64,000 nucleotides of DNA, taken from Flavobacteriales bacterium UBA4110. Its GTDB lineage: Bacteria; Bacteroidota; Bacteroidia; Flavobacteriales; Weeksellaceae. The stretch lies in assembly GCA_002383165.1 (NCBI GenBank), contig DFXK01000002.1, positions 448,239 to 512,238 of the forward strand. Direction: 5' to 3'. Position 1 is the stretch's first letter, and each line of letters begins with the position of its first letter. Below, one piece after another: positions 8,477 through 17,577 of the stretch. Both the position numbers and the translations under genes were made by a program. Under the pieces are notes generated by a model. The model saw only the letters and a list, made by a program, of their open reading frames with translations. It searched no databases and was not told the origin of the DNA.

Positions 8477-9031
8477 ATGGAGTCTATCACAATTCACGAC
8501 AAAAATTTCGTACCCTACCTGAAACACGATGAAATTCAGGAAATTATAAAAAATTTAGCGCTTAAAGTTTACGAAGATTACAAAGACGAAACCCCAATTT
8601 TCATTGGTGTTTTGAATGGTGTAATTATGTTTTTTTCAGATTTTTTAAAATATTATCCTGGTAAATGTGAAATTGCTTTTTTACAGGTAAGTTCTTATTC
8701 TGGAACCCAATCAACAGGGATTGTTTATAAAAAAATGGAACTTACAAAAGATGTTGTGGATCGTCACATCATCCTTATGGAAGACATCGTAGATACAGGA
8801 AATACACTAGAAAACCTTTTTGAATATTTCAAAAACACGCAACGTCCTAAATCTTTGAAAGTAGCTTCTTTACTTTTGAAACCAGATGTTTTCAAAAAAG
8901 ATTTTACAGTAGATTATGTTGCAAAAGAGATTCCTAATAAGTTTGTCTTAGGCTATGGATTAGATTATGATGAATTGGGAAGAAACCTACCAGATCTTTA
9001 TCAATTAGAGGAAGGAAGAATCAATCATTAG
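8477..9031 (+). CDS. hpt: hypoxanthine phosphoribosyltransferase
   Basis: A 184-residue purine phosphoribosyltransferase that salvages hypoxanthine or guanine to IMP or GMP. The PRPP-binding motif is HIILMEDIVDTGNTL (97-111); the flexible loop VSSYSGTQSTG (71-81) and the FVLGYGLDYDE segment near the C-terminus also fit. The ATG at 8477 was chosen because it gives the usual family length and follows a -7 box. An upstream extension in frame to 8393 has no family character. It is first in an apparent operon with adk (44 bp) and obg. Confidence 0.93.
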   Translation: MESITIHDKNFVPYLKHDEIQEIIKNLALKVYEDYKDETPIFIGVLNGVIMFFSDFLKYYPGKCEIAFLQVSSYSGTQSTGIVYKKMELTKDVVDRHIILMEDIVDTGNTLENLFEYFKNTQRPKSLKVASLLLKPDVFKKDFTVDYVAKEIPNKFVLGYGLDYDELGRNLPDLYQLEEGRINH

Positions 9032-9075
9032 TATTATACTGAAAGAAATAAATCAATAATAAATTTAAAGAAATT

Positions 9076-9654
9076 ATGATCAATATTGTTCTCTTTGGTC
9101 CTCCGGGAAGTGGAAAAGGAACCCAGGCACAGCATCTTATCGAGAAATTTAATTTAAAACAAATTTCGACCGGAGATCTGTTCCGATATAATATGAAGAA
9201 TGATACAGAGCTTGGAAAATTAGCCAAATCATATATTGACAAAGGAGAATTGGTTCCAGATCAAGTCACGATTGATATGCTAATTGATGAGTTGAGAAAA
9301 CCGACACAGACCAATGGATTTATTTTTGACGGATTCCCCAGAACGGCTACTCAAACGGAAGCGTTGGAAACAATTGTGAAAGAAGAATTAGATTCTGAAA
9401 TCAGCATTTGTCTTTCGCTTATTGTAGAAGATGAAGTTTTGGTAGAAAGACTTTTGAAGAGAGGAGAAACAAGCGGAAGGACAGATGATTCTAATGAAGA
9501 CATCATCAGAAACAGAATCAAAGAATATTATACAAAAACTGCAGAAGTTGCAGAATTGTACAAAAATCAAGGCAAATACGTAGAAGTAAACGGAATTGGC
9601 GACATCTCCGAAATCTCTGAGAAACTATTTGCTGAAGTAGAAAAAATTAAGTAA
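9076..9654 (+). CDS. adk: adenylate kinase
   Basis: A 192-residue adenylate kinase (ATP + AMP to 2 ADP). The P-loop GPPGSGKGT is at 8-16, the AMP-binding segment STGDLFR follows, then DGFPRTATQ, and the RLLKRGETSGRTDD lid. The lid is short and has no zinc cysteines, as in the short-type bacterial enzymes. It lies between hpt and obg. A strong hairpin (9660-9712) occupies the gap to obg. Confidence 0.96.
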   Translation: MINIVLFGPPGSGKGTQAQHLIEKFNLKQISTGDLFRYNMKNDTELGKLAKSYIDKGELVPDQVTIDMLIDELRKPTQTNGFIFDGFPRTATQTEALETIVKEELDSEISICLSLIVEDEVLVERLLKRGETSGRTDDSNEDIIRNRIKEYYTKTAEVAELYKNQGKYVEVNGIGDISEISEKLFAEVEKIK

Positions 9655-9659
9655 AAGCC

Positions 9660-9712
9660 GGAAGATGGAAGTCTGAAGCGGGAATTTTTCCATCTTCGAA
9701 CTTCCATCTTCC
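9660..9712. repeat. GGAAG-type intergenic hairpin between adk and obg
   Basis: A 13-bp perfect inverted repeat, GGAAGATGGAAGT (9660-9672) and ACTTCCATCTTCC (9700-9712). The composition (purine-rich arm, pyrimidine-rich arm, built from GGAAG and GATGG words) matches hairpins at 49078-49123 and 60257-60280. It lies within the operon and lacks a following T run, so it is more likely a mobile-type palindrome or RNA-processing site than a terminator. Confidence 0.7.
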
Positions 9713-9727
9713 ATCAATAAAAACATT

Positions 9728-10711
9728 ATGTCAAATTTCGTAGATTACGTGAAAATCCATTGTACAAGTGGTCACGGCGGTGCTGGATCGGCTCACCTTC
9801 GTAGAGAAAAATACATCCCGAAAGGTGGTCCAGATGGCGGTGATGGAGGTCGCGGTGGTCACGTAATAATGAAAGGAAACGCCCACGAATGGACTCTCTT
9901 ACCTTTAAGATATACAAGGCACGTAAAAGCAGAACGTGGGCAAAATGGTCAAAAAAATCAATTGACAGGAGCTTACGGTGCAGATGTTTACATCAATGTA
10001 CCACTGGGTACTATTGCAAGAAATGAAGAGGGCGAAATCATAGGAGAAATCTTGGAAGATGGACAAGAAATCATCCTGATGGAAGGAGGAAAAGGTGGAA
10101 AAGGAAATGAACATTTCAAGTCTTCTACCAACCAAACTCCCAGATATGCTCAACCAGGGATGGAAGGTCAGGAAGGTTATATCATTTTTGAATTGAAACT
10201 TTTGGCCGATGTTGGATTGGTAGGTTTCCCAAATGCAGGAAAATCCACTCTTTTGGCATCAGTTTCTGCAGCAAGACCTAAAATCGCAGATTATGCTTTT
10301 ACAACCTTGACACCCAATCTTGGAATCGTGGAATGGCGAAATTACAAATCTTTCGTTATGGCTGATATTCCAGGAATTATAGAAGGCGCAGCAGAAGGAA
10401 AAGGACTTGGTCACAGATTTTTGAGACATATCGAAAGAAACTCGATTTTATTATTCTTAATTCCGGCTGATTCTGAAGATCATTTTCAGGAATTCAAAAT
10501 TTTGGAAAATGAATTGAAGGAATATAATCCTGAACTGGTGGACAAAGATTTTATTTTATCTATTTCAAAATCAGATTTGTTGGATGATGAATTGAAGGCA
10601 GAAATCTCAGCAGAATTTCCCGAAAACAGACAGCCTTTATTTTTCTCTGGTGTAACTGGTGAAGGACTTCAGGCATTGAAAGATGCGATTTGGAAAAAAT
10701 TACACGGATAA
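9728..10711 (+). CDS. obg: Obg/CgtA ribosome-associated GTPase
   Basis: A 327-residue Obg GTPase. The glycine-rich Obg fold fills residues 1-158 ([20 protein letters not shown] and [10 protein letters not shown]). The G domain has G1 GFPNAGKST (166-174), G3 [16 protein letters not shown] and G4 SKSD. There is no C-terminal OCT domain, as in many Bacteroidota. Obg proteins act in 50S assembly and stress or stringent signalling. The end abuts an interrupted lipoprotein gene. Confidence 0.96.
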   Translation: MSNFVDYVKIHCTSGHGGAGSAHLRREKYIPKGGPDGGDGGRGGHVIMKGNAHEWTLLPLRYTRHVKAERGQNGQKNQLTGAYGADVYINVPLGTIARNEEGEIIGEILEDGQEIILMEGGKGGKGNEHFKSSTNQTPRYAQPGMEGQEGYIIFELKLLADVGLVGFPNAGKSTLLASVSAARPKIADYAFTTLTPNLGIVEWRNYKSFVMADIPGIIEGAAEGKGLGHRFLRHIERNSILLFLIPADSEDHFQEFKILENELKEYNPELVDKDFILSISKSDLLDDELKAEISAEFPENRQPLFFSGVTGEGLQALKDAIWKKLHG

Positions 10712-10756
10712 ATATTTCGGAACAATTATTGAAAGCTGTTGAACAAAAAATTGACA

Positions 10757-11242
10757 ATGAAATATTTGCTAAGTCTTTTGTTTTAAATTGGATTAATAGC
10801 CTGCAGTACTTCTCAAACTTCCAAATATTCTAAAATAGAGTACGAAGTTGGCCCTTGCTTCGGATTTTGTCCTATTTACAAGATAACTATTGACACTTAT
10901 AAAAATGCTGTACTTGAGGCAGAACACTTTAATTTTTCTCAAGGCGAAGGTAAAGGTGATTTGGACAAACCAAGAGAAGGGACTTTCAAATCTAAAATCA
11001 GTTCCGCAAATTATGACAAATTGATTACTTTAACAGACATGGCTAATGTAAAATCGTTATCAGACAGCTACATTGATAAGAGAATTATGGATGCATCTAA
11101 AAGTAATCTCAGAGTTTATTTTTCAGATGGCAGCAAAAAAGATATAGCGATGTCTGCTGGTGAAAAACCTAAAAATCTAACGGCACTTATCACTTTCATT
11201 GACGAATTAAAACAAAAACAAAACTGGCAAAAAGTTAATTAA
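10757..11242 (+). pseudogene. DUF6438-type lipoprotein gene interrupted by an in-frame stop
   Basis: From ATG 10757 the frame reads MKYLLSLLF, then TAA (10784-10786), then IGLIAC-STSQ and a long open frame to 11242. Without the stop this would be a lipoprotein of about 160 residues with lipobox LIAC. The mature part has the DUF6438 look (YEVGPCFGFCPIYKITI, then KPREGTF). No ATG, GTG or TTG in frame lies between the stop and a TTG at 10961, which is inside the domain. So the gene is either inactivated by a point mutation in its signal peptide or contains a sequence error. The function of DUF6438 is unknown. Confidence 0.65.
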
Positions 11243-11262
11243 ATAACTTTATTTTAAATAAG

Positions 11263-11270
11263 TTAACTTT
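11263..11270 (+). promoter_or_regulatory. -7 promoter element upstream of the RhlE-like helicase
   Basis: TAACTTTG. The start codon is 61 nt downstream, leaving a leader that contains the hairpin at 11281-11309. Confidence 0.5.
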
Positions 11271-11280
11271 GCATAACATA

Positions 11281-11309
11281 AATTCCTTCTGAATTGAAGG
11301 GATTTTTTT
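11281..11309 (+). terminator. terminator-like hairpin in the helicase leader
   Basis: A 9-bp stem (AATTCCTTC/GAAGGGATT, one G-U) followed by TTTTTTT. It follows the DUF6438 gene but also lies after a -7 box, so it may be a simple terminator or an attenuator of the helicase gene. Confidence 0.65.
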
Positions 11310-11331
11310 ATTTACACTTAAAACATTTCAT

Positions 11332-12582
11332 TTGAATTTCGAAGAATTAGGCTTGATTAAGCCAATATTAGACGCATTAAAAGCACAAGGTTACGAACAA
11401 CCTACACCCATTCAGGAAAAAGCAATCCCATCGATTTTACAAAAAAAAGATCTTTTGGGAAGCGCACAAACAGGAACGGGAAAAACAGCGGCATTTGCAA
11501 TTCCAATATTACAGAACCTTTCTGAAAAAGAACAACATAGAAACCAAATCAAAGCTTTGATTCTAACGCCTACAAGAGAATTAGCCATTCAAATCGAGGA
11601 AAACTTCCAAGCTTATGGCAAACATCTGAAACTAAAATCTTTGGTAATTTTTGGTGGCGTAAAACAACACGCACAGGAACAACAGTTGAAAAGAGGTGTT
11701 GATATCTTAATTGCCACGCCAGGAAGATTGCTGGATTTCATTTCTCAAGGGATTATCAAACTTCATCATCTTCAGATTTTTGTTTTGGATGAGGCTGACA
11801 GGATGTTGGATATGGGTTTCGTACACGATGTGAAGAAAATCCTTAAAATAATTCCTGCCAAAAGACAAAACCTTTTCTTCTCTGCAACGATGCCGAAAGA
11901 GATTGCTAATTTGGCGTCAGATATTCTGGTAAATCCTGTAAAAGTAGAAGTTGCTCCGGTTTCTTCTACCGCAGACACAATTCAGCAAAGTATTTATTTT
12001 GTGGAGAAAGATAACAAGACCGATCTTTTGATTCATCTTTTGCAAGATCCGAAGCTGGATCAAGTTTTGGTATTTTCCAGAACCAAACACGGTGCAGATA
12101 AAATCGCGAGAAAATTGCATCAATCCAAAATTTCGGCAGAAGCGATACACGGAAATAAGTCTCAAAACCAAAGACAAAATGCACTTAACAATTTCAAATC
12201 GAAGAAAACAAGAGTTTTGGTGGCTACAGATATTGCTGCAAGAGGAATTGACATCGATGAATTGAAATATGTAGTAAATTACGAACTTTCCGATGTTTCA
12301 GAAACTTATGTTCACAGAATCGGAAGAACTGGTAGAGCCGGCTCAGAAGGAACCTCTTTTTCGTTTGTTGATGGATTGGATTTGGCAAATCTTAGAAGCA
12401 CAGAAAAATTGATTGGGAAAAAGATTCCTGTCGTAAAAGATCATCCTTATCATACTGATAATTTGGTTGAACAGAAAAGAGACAGTAATAACAAGCCTTT
12501 CACACCGAGACCAAAACCTCAGGCAAAAACCGAAATAGGTTTCAAGAAGCCTAAAAACAAAGGATTTTTTAGGAAGAAATAA
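11332..12582 (+). CDS. DEAD-box RNA helicase, RhlE-like
   Basis: A 416-residue ATP-dependent RNA helicase with two RecA-like domains. Motif I is AQTGTGKT (45-52), PTRELA follows, motif II DEAD is at 153-156, motif III is SAT, and motifs V and VI are RGIDI and HRIGRTGRAG. The short basic tail (about 380-416, Lys/Pro-rich) fits RhlE rather than CsdA. The start is TTG at 11332: no ATG lies in frame upstream, and the Q-motif region begins soon after. Likely roles are ribosome assembly or RNA turnover in the cold. It stands alone between two terminators. Confidence 0.92.
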   Translation: MNFEELGLIKPILDALKAQGYEQPTPIQEKAIPSILQKKDLLGSAQTGTGKTAAFAIPILQNLSEKEQHRNQIKALILTPTRELAIQIEENFQAYGKHLKLKSLVIFGGVKQHAQEQQLKRGVDILIATPGRLLDFISQGIIKLHHLQIFVLDEADRMLDMGFVHDVKKILKIIPAKRQNLFFSATMPKEIANLASDILVNPVKVEVAPVSSTADTIQQSIYFVEKDNKTDLLIHLLQDPKLDQVLVFSRTKHGADKIARKLHQSKISAEAIHGNKSQNQRQNALNNFKSKKTRVLVATDIAARGIDIDELKYVVNYELSDVSETYVHRIGRTGRAGSEGTSFSFVDGLDLANLRSTEKLIGKKIPVVKDHPYHTDNLVEQKRDSNNKPFTPRPKPQAKTEIGFKKPKNKGFFRKK

Positions 12583-12587
12583 AAAAG

Positions 12588-12612
12588 AAAACCGGAAGTA
12601 ATTTCCGGTTTT
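12588..12612. terminator. bidirectional intrinsic terminator
   Basis: A 10-bp stem AAAACCGGAA/TTCCGGTTTT between the convergent helicase and tatD genes, overlapping the last base of tatD. Confidence 0.82.
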
Positions 12613-13376
12613 TATATTTCAAATAGCTTCAAAGCGTTCTCTGTCGTGATTCTATCAATCTCTGTAAAATCAGTTTTGTAAATATCTACCAACTTTCCGG
12701 CAACCAATTCTACATAAGCACTTTCATTTCGTTTTCCTCGGAAAGGAACTGGCGCAAGATAAGGAGAATCGGTTTCTAAAACGATTTTGTCTAATGGAAT
12801 TTCATTCAAAAATTGATCTATTCTTCCGTTTTTGAAGGTCACTACTCCACCGATTCCTAGAATAAATTGAAGGTCAATAGCGTGTTGCGCTTGTTCCAAA
12901 TTTCCAGAAAAACAATGGAAAATCCCGCGAAGTTTAGGATGTTTTTTTCTTTCCAGAACTTCAAAAGTTTCTTCGAAGCTTTCTCTTGTATGGATGACAA
13001 TTGGTAAATCTCTTTCTATCGCCCAATCAATTTGTTGCTCAAAAGCTTTAACTTGAATATCCAAAGTCGACTTGTCCCAATACAAATCAATTCCTATTTC
13101 TCCGACTGCACAGAAAGGTCTATTATTAAGCCAAGTCTCTACAATTTGTAATTCCTTATTCCAAGATTCTGGCTGAACAGAGCAAGGATGCAATCCCATC
13201 ATTGCATAAACTTTATCTGGATATTGTGACTCTAAATCAATCATTTTACGATGTGTTTCAGAATCTATTGCGGGAAGAAAGAATTTCTCCACACCTCTAT
13301 CTAAAGCACGATTAAACATTTCAGAAAAATCTTCGTTAAATTGGTCGGAATATAAATGAGTGTGAGTGTCAATCAT
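12612..13376 (-). CDS. tatD: TatD family metal-dependent hydrolase (DNase)
   Basis: A 254-residue TIM-barrel amidohydrolase of the TatD group. The metal ligands are visible in MIDTHTHL (D3, H5, H7), GEIGID, HTRES, HCFSG and ETDSPYLAP. TatD proteins are 3'-5' DNases or D-aminoacyl-tRNA deacylase relatives. The 80-bp gap before the next minus-strand gene is AT-rich and shows nothing clear. Confidence 0.92.
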   Translation of the reverse strand: MIDTHTHLYSDQFNEDFSEMFNRALDRGVEKFFLPAIDSETHRKMIDLESQYPDKVYAMMGLHPCSVQPESWNKELQIVETWLNNRPFCAVGEIGIDLYWDKSTLDIQVKAFEQQIDWAIERDLPIVIHTRESFEETFEVLERKKHPKLRGIFHCFSGNLEQAQHAIDLQFILGIGGVVTFKNGRIDQFLNEIPLDKIVLETDSPYLAPVPFRGKRNESAYVELVAGKLVDIYKTDFTEIDRITTENALKLFEI

Positions 13377-13456
13377 ATTAATGATGAATGATAAGTTATA
13401 AGTGATGAATATTAAAATGCGGAAATTAACAATTCATCAATTATAATTAATTATTA

Positions 13457-14407
13457 CTAAAAGATTTTATGTTTAACTTTCTTTTGTTGTTCAATCTTTT
13501 TTTGATTGATTTTGTCCAAAAATTCCTGATATTTTGGATTTTTGTCGTCATTGGTTTTGTGATTAAGAGCCGTGATGATTTTATTATTTTCATTAATGAA
13601 AATCTTAGTTTCATCAGAAAAATAAGCATTCCCAAATTTCTCCCAAATATACTGAACCGCTTGAGAATTAGGATGAATCAAATCGTCTTTATAAAATCGA
13701 TAATCACGCAAATCATCCATCAAAATCTCATAAACGGGTAGATAACCGCAATTTTCTTTTCCAGAAATAGATTCGTGAATAGCTGTAATCAACTTTGATT
13801 TGCTTAGTTGATTTTCAACAATGCCGTCTTTGGTATGACGAACCGGCGAAACCGTAAACAAAATCTGAACATCATCTTTACAAATGTCTTTCAGAATTTC
13901 AATCGTTTTATGGATAGAATCCGTCAGTTCCTGATATGATAAAAATCGTTTTTCAAAAAACTTTTGTGGAATCTTATGACAATTCGCAACCAATCTGTTT
14001 TTCGGCAAAAACTCATAAATATAAGAAGTTCCAAATGTGATAATCACAAAATTGGTGCTTTGCAAAAACTGATTGGCTTCTTCTATATTTTGATTAATTT
14101 TCTCCAAAGATTTGTGCGCATATCTGGAGTCAAACGACGAATGATGATCCAGACTGATGTAATTTTCATTAGCTAAAATCAAATCATTTTCCTGATATTC
14201 TTTCGCATCATAAATCTGTTGAACCGCTTGAAGAATGGAAAACGGATTGAAAATAGTCCCGAAAGGATTGTTAAGAGATTGAATTTGACCTTCAGAAAAT
14301 TTTTCGTGCATTTCCGTAGCAAAACAAGAACCAATCGAAAATATACAATCTTCGATTCCTATTTTTTTCCCACTTTCATTAATCTCTACTTCTGTCCTGA
14401 ATTTCAT
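13457..14407 (-). CDS. GSCFA domain-containing protein
   Basis: A 316-residue protein with the motif GSCFA at residues 26-30, which names the family, in the context DCIFSIGSCFATEMHEKF. NNPFGTIFNPFSI follows, then a central VIITFGTSYIYE and FTVSPVRHTKDG. These resemble the SGNH-hydrolase blocks, so an esterase-like activity is possible, but none has been assigned that I know of. No signal peptide is present. It lies in a run of minus-strand genes between tatD and the prenyl synthase. Confidence 0.85.
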   Translation of the reverse strand: MKFRTEVEINESGKKIGIEDCIFSIGSCFATEMHEKFSEGQIQSLNNPFGTIFNPFSILQAVQQIYDAKEYQENDLILANENYISLDHHSSFDSRYAHKSLEKINQNIEEANQFLQSTNFVIITFGTSYIYEFLPKNRLVANCHKIPQKFFEKRFLSYQELTDSIHKTIEILKDICKDDVQILFTVSPVRHTKDGIVENQLSKSKLITAIHESISGKENCGYLPVYEILMDDLRDYRFYKDDLIHPNSQAVQYIWEKFGNAYFSDETKIFINENNKIITALNHKTNDDKNPKYQEFLDKINQKKIEQQKKVKHKIF

Positions 14408-14502
14408 TTTATTGTTGTTAAACTGTGGATTTGTTGATTTGTAAAACCGCTTTTATGTAGCATCGATTCGACAATTTATCGATTTTACAGTTTTACATTT
14501 CT

Positions 14503-15474
14503 CTAGCTTTCCCTTCTCAACAAATAATTTGCTAATTCTCTGAATGGTAATTTGCTTTCGTCCGGAAGATTAATTTTGTCTAAGTAAGATTGTCCAATCT
14601 CGTTATGTTTTTGAATCAATCTCAAAACTTTGTCATCTACTTTTGTTCTTCTGAAGATTTTCTCAACACTGTAAACCTTGTCAACATTATCTGTTTTTTT
14701 AGAATACCAATAATTCAGTTCAGATAATTCTTCTTCGTTGGCATGTTGTAAAGCCAAAAGGTAAAGAATGGTTTTCTTATTTTCATAAATATCTCCAGCG
14801 TGTTTTTTCCCAAATTGTTCCTGATTTCCGAAAACATCTAAGTAATCATCCATAATTTGGAATGCAATACCAATATGTTTTCCGAAGTTGTAAAGTGCAT
14901 CTGCATCTTCTTCTGACGCACCAGCAATCAATGCTCCAATTTGGAATGATGAAGCACTTAAGACACCTGTTTTGAAGGTAATCATCTGGATATAATCTTC
15001 GTAACTAACATCCGACCTGTTTTCAAAATTGATATCAAATTGTTGGCCTTCACAAAGAACAGCTCCGGTTTCAGAAAATATTTTGATACATTTTTTGAAT
15101 AATTCTGGCTCCAGATCTTCAAAAAACTGATAAGCTTTAATTAAAAGTGCATCACCAGAAAGTATACCAACATTGATTCCGTGTAAAGTATGAATCGTAG
15201 GTTTGTTTCTTCTCAATGGCGCCTCATCCATAATATCATCATGAATCAAAGTAAAATTATGGAAGAATTCTATCGCTAGAGAAGGTTTTAAAGCTTTTTC
15301 CAAATCACCTTTGAAAAGGTCACAAGCCATCAACAACATTATCGGACGAAGTCTTTTGCCACCGTGAGAAATGATGTAATTCATTGGTTGATACAACTCA
15401 TCCGGCTTGTTGGTGAAAGTATGTTTTTCGATAGCTTCTGCTACAACTTTTTGATACTGATCTAGAAATTCCAT
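14503..15474 (-). CDS. polyprenyl diphosphate synthase
   Basis: A 323-residue trans-prenyl transferase that condenses isopentenyl diphosphate onto allylic diphosphates. The first aspartate-rich motif is DDIMD (79-83, then EAPLRR) and the second is DDYLD (209-213). GGKRLRP is the substrate-binding entry. Chain length cannot be read with certainty; in Flavobacteriia this position is usually a GGPP or longer synthase for menaquinone side chains. A -7 box precedes the ATG by 18 nt. Confidence 0.92.
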   Translation of the reverse strand: MEFLDQYQKVVAEAIEKHTFTNKPDELYQPMNYIISHGGKRLRPIMLLMACDLFKGDLEKALKPSLAIEFFHNFTLIHDDIMDEAPLRRNKPTIHTLHGINVGILSGDALLIKAYQFFEDLEPELFKKCIKIFSETGAVLCEGQQFDINFENRSDVSYEDYIQMITFKTGVLSASSFQIGALIAGASEEDADALYNFGKHIGIAFQIMDDYLDVFGNQEQFGKKHAGDIYENKKTILYLLALQHANEEELSELNYWYSKKTDNVDKVYSVEKIFRRTKVDDKVLRLIQKHNEIGQSYLDKINLPDESKLPFRELANYLLRRES

Positions 15475-15492
15475 TTAAAAACTTGTTTAAGG

Positions 15493-15500
15493 CAAAAATA
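15493..15500 (-). promoter_or_regulatory. -7 promoter element of the polyprenyl synthase gene
   Basis: TATTTTTG on the minus strand, 18 nt before the ATG at 15474. Confidence 0.5.
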
Positions 15501-15561
15501 CGATTTTTACAATTGTTTTACCAAGATTTTCGTTTCTTGTTTTTGTCTGTTTAGGATTAAT

Positions 15562-15594
15562 TTAAAATAAAAAAGCTTCTCAAAATGAGAAGCT
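15562..15594 (-). terminator. intrinsic terminator of the PiT operon
   Basis: A 9-bp stem AGCTTCTCA/TGAGAAGCT (15574-15582 and 15586-15594), followed on the minus strand by TTTTTTATTTTAAA. Confidence 0.82.
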
Positions 15595-15620
15595 ATATTA
15601 TAATCAGTAAAGATTTGATT

Positions 15621-16763
15621 TTAAAAGAATAATGCTACAAGCAAATAAGTAAATCCTGCAACGATTGCACTAATCGGAATTGTAAGAATCCAAGCCCAAA
15701 GCAAACTAACTGTAACTCCCCATCTTACTGCAGAAACCCTTTTGGTTAACCCAACTCCAATAATTGAACCTGTAACGGTATGCGTTGTAGAAACCGGGAT
15801 TCTCAATTGTTCTGTGATGAAAAGCGTAATTGCACCAGCTGTTTCTGCCGCTACACCTTCCAACGGAGTTACTTTGGTAATTCTTGTTCCCATTGTTTTA
15901 ATAATCTTCCAACCACCACTCATTGTTCCCAATGCGATAGCCAAGAATGATACTACAGGAACCCAAAGATAGTGATCTGCAAAAAAGTTGAAACGATCAG
16001 CTTCGGCCACATTCAGATACATTGGATCTTTCATCATATTCACGTGGAAATAGATCATCGCTGCTCCAATAATTCCCATTACTTTCTGCGCATCATTGGT
16101 TCCGTGTCCAAGACTAAACAAAGCTGATGAAACCAACTGTAATTTTTTGAAAACACGTTCCGCTTTATGAGGATTAGCTCTTTTGCAGATATTTACAATG
16201 ACTAGAGTAATGATAATTGAAATTACCATTCCAATAAATGGTGCCAAAAATATGAAAAGGAAAATAGGAATTACGACCTTATATTTTACAACATTTTGCG
16301 AAAAAAGCTGGACAAATGCTTGATTAACTTTTTCGATAAAAGAATATTCTGGATGTGTGATTGCAATCAAATGATAATCGGTAATCAAAGCGTGCATCAA
16401 TGCTGCTCCTATAAATCCACCAATCAAAGTATGAGATGATGAGGACGGAATCCCGAACCACCAAGTCAATAAGTTCCAGGCGATTGCAGCAATTAATCCA
16501 GCAAAAATCACTTCTAATGTGATGAAGTTTTCATCCACCGTTTTTGCAATCGTATTACCAATTTTGAATTCGCCTACAACATAAGCAGCGATAAAAAATG
16601 CCGCAAAATTCCAAAATGCTGCCCAAAGAACAGCTTGAAAAGGCGTAAGTACTTTTGTGGAAACAATGGTTGCGATAGAATTGGCTGCATCGTGAAAACC
16701 ATTGATATAATCAAATATCAGCGCTAATGCGATAATAATAATGAGTAGAATTGGAAAATCCAT
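15621..16763 (-). CDS. pit: inorganic phosphate transporter, PiT family
   Basis: A 380-residue integral membrane protein with about 10 helices. The family's paired signatures are visible: DYINGFHDAANSIATIVST near the N-terminus, IPSSSSHTLIGGFIGA in the middle, LGHGTNDAQK, and PVSTTHTVTGSIIGVG near the C-terminus. PiT proteins take up phosphate with a cation. The gene is 25 bp downstream of a DUF47 PhoU-like gene, its usual partner. The pair lies about 20 kb from a phosphodiesterase locus on the same strand. Confidence 0.95.
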   Translation of the reverse strand: MDFPILLIIIIALALIFDYINGFHDAANSIATIVSTKVLTPFQAVLWAAFWNFAAFFIAAYVVGEFKIGNTIAKTVDENFITLEVIFAGLIAAIAWNLLTWWFGIPSSSSHTLIGGFIGAALMHALITDYHLIAITHPEYSFIEKVNQAFVQLFSQNVVKYKVVIPIFLFIFLAPFIGMVISIIITLVIVNICKRANPHKAERVFKKLQLVSSALFSLGHGTNDAQKVMGIIGAAMIYFHVNMMKDPMYLNVAEADRFNFFADHYLWVPVVSFLAIALGTMSGGWKIIKTMGTRITKVTPLEGVAAETAGAITLFITEQLRIPVSTTHTVTGSIIGVGLTKRVSAVRWGVTVSLLWAWILTIPISAIVAGFTYLLVALFF

Positions 16764-16788
16764 TCGTTTTTAATTTTTGGTCGCACGC

Positions 16789-17427
16789 TTATGCGTATTT
16801 GATAACTATGCTTTCCATTGTATTGGCAACATCTTCTGCTTTATCCGTAACAATTTCCAGATAATCAAGAATAGATTTCTGCTTGATAATCAACAATGCA
16901 TCATTGGTTTCAAATAACTTCACAATAGCCTGACTTAGAACGTCATCTGCAATATTCTCGTAAGAATTGATCTTGATACAAGATTCTCTTACCTCGTTTG
17001 GATTTTTGAAGTCTTTCAAATTCTCCAAAGCTTTTTTAATCTCAAGACAAGATTTGTGGATTAGAAGAGAAAACTCAGAGTAAACTTTGTTATCTGGGCT
17101 TTTGTATAGATAAATATATTTGGCAGAAGCGTAGATATAATCTGCAATATCATCCAAACCAGAAGCCAAATAATTGATATCTTCTCTGTCAAATGGTGTG
17201 ATGAAGTTTTCTCCTAATTGTACGAAGATCTCGTGTGTAAGATCGTCTAATTTGTGTTCGTAATCGCTCATTTGATTCAACAACGTTTCATCATTGATAT
17301 CAAAATCCAGCAAACCGTCGTGGAATGTTTTTGACATTTCTACTAAGTTATCTGCGACCTTAAGAAACAAATCAAAAAAGATTTTATCTTTCGGTTGAAA
17401 TGCTCTGAAAAGATTTCCTATTCCCAT
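16789..17427 (-). CDS. DUF47/PhoU-like phosphate transport accessory protein
   Basis: A 212-residue all-helical protein of the DUF47 family (distant PhoU relative). The acidic motifs DYEHKLDDLTHEI, REDINYLASGLDDIADYIY and DKAEDVANTMESIV fit metal-binding helical bundles. In many bacteria such a gene precedes pit and its product is thought to modulate the permease. Here it is promoter-proximal in a two-gene operon with pit. Confidence 0.9.
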   Translation of the reverse strand: MGIGNLFRAFQPKDKIFFDLFLKVADNLVEMSKTFHDGLLDFDINDETLLNQMSDYEHKLDDLTHEIFVQLGENFITPFDREDINYLASGLDDIADYIYASAKYIYLYKSPDNKVYSEFSLLIHKSCLEIKKALENLKDFKNPNEVRESCIKINSYENIADDVLSQAIVKLFETNDALLIIKQKSILDYLEIVTDKAEDVANTMESIVIKYA

Positions 17428-17514
17428 TATTTCGGATTAATTTCTGCAAATATGATAAAAAACAAAAGGTCATGAAAATTTTTATGTTAAATAATTATTA
17501 AGATTAGAAACAAG

Positions 17515-17540
17515 AAAAACCTGCTGATTAGCAGGTTTTT
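17515..17540 (-). terminator. intrinsic terminator of the CsdA-like helicase gene
   Basis: An 11-bp stem AAAAACCTGCT/AGCAGGTTTTT with a 4-nt loop, between the helicase stop (17578) and the PhoU-like start. Confidence 0.82.
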
Positions 17541-17577
17541 ATAAATTATTTTCAGCATTGAAATCAATATTTAAGCA

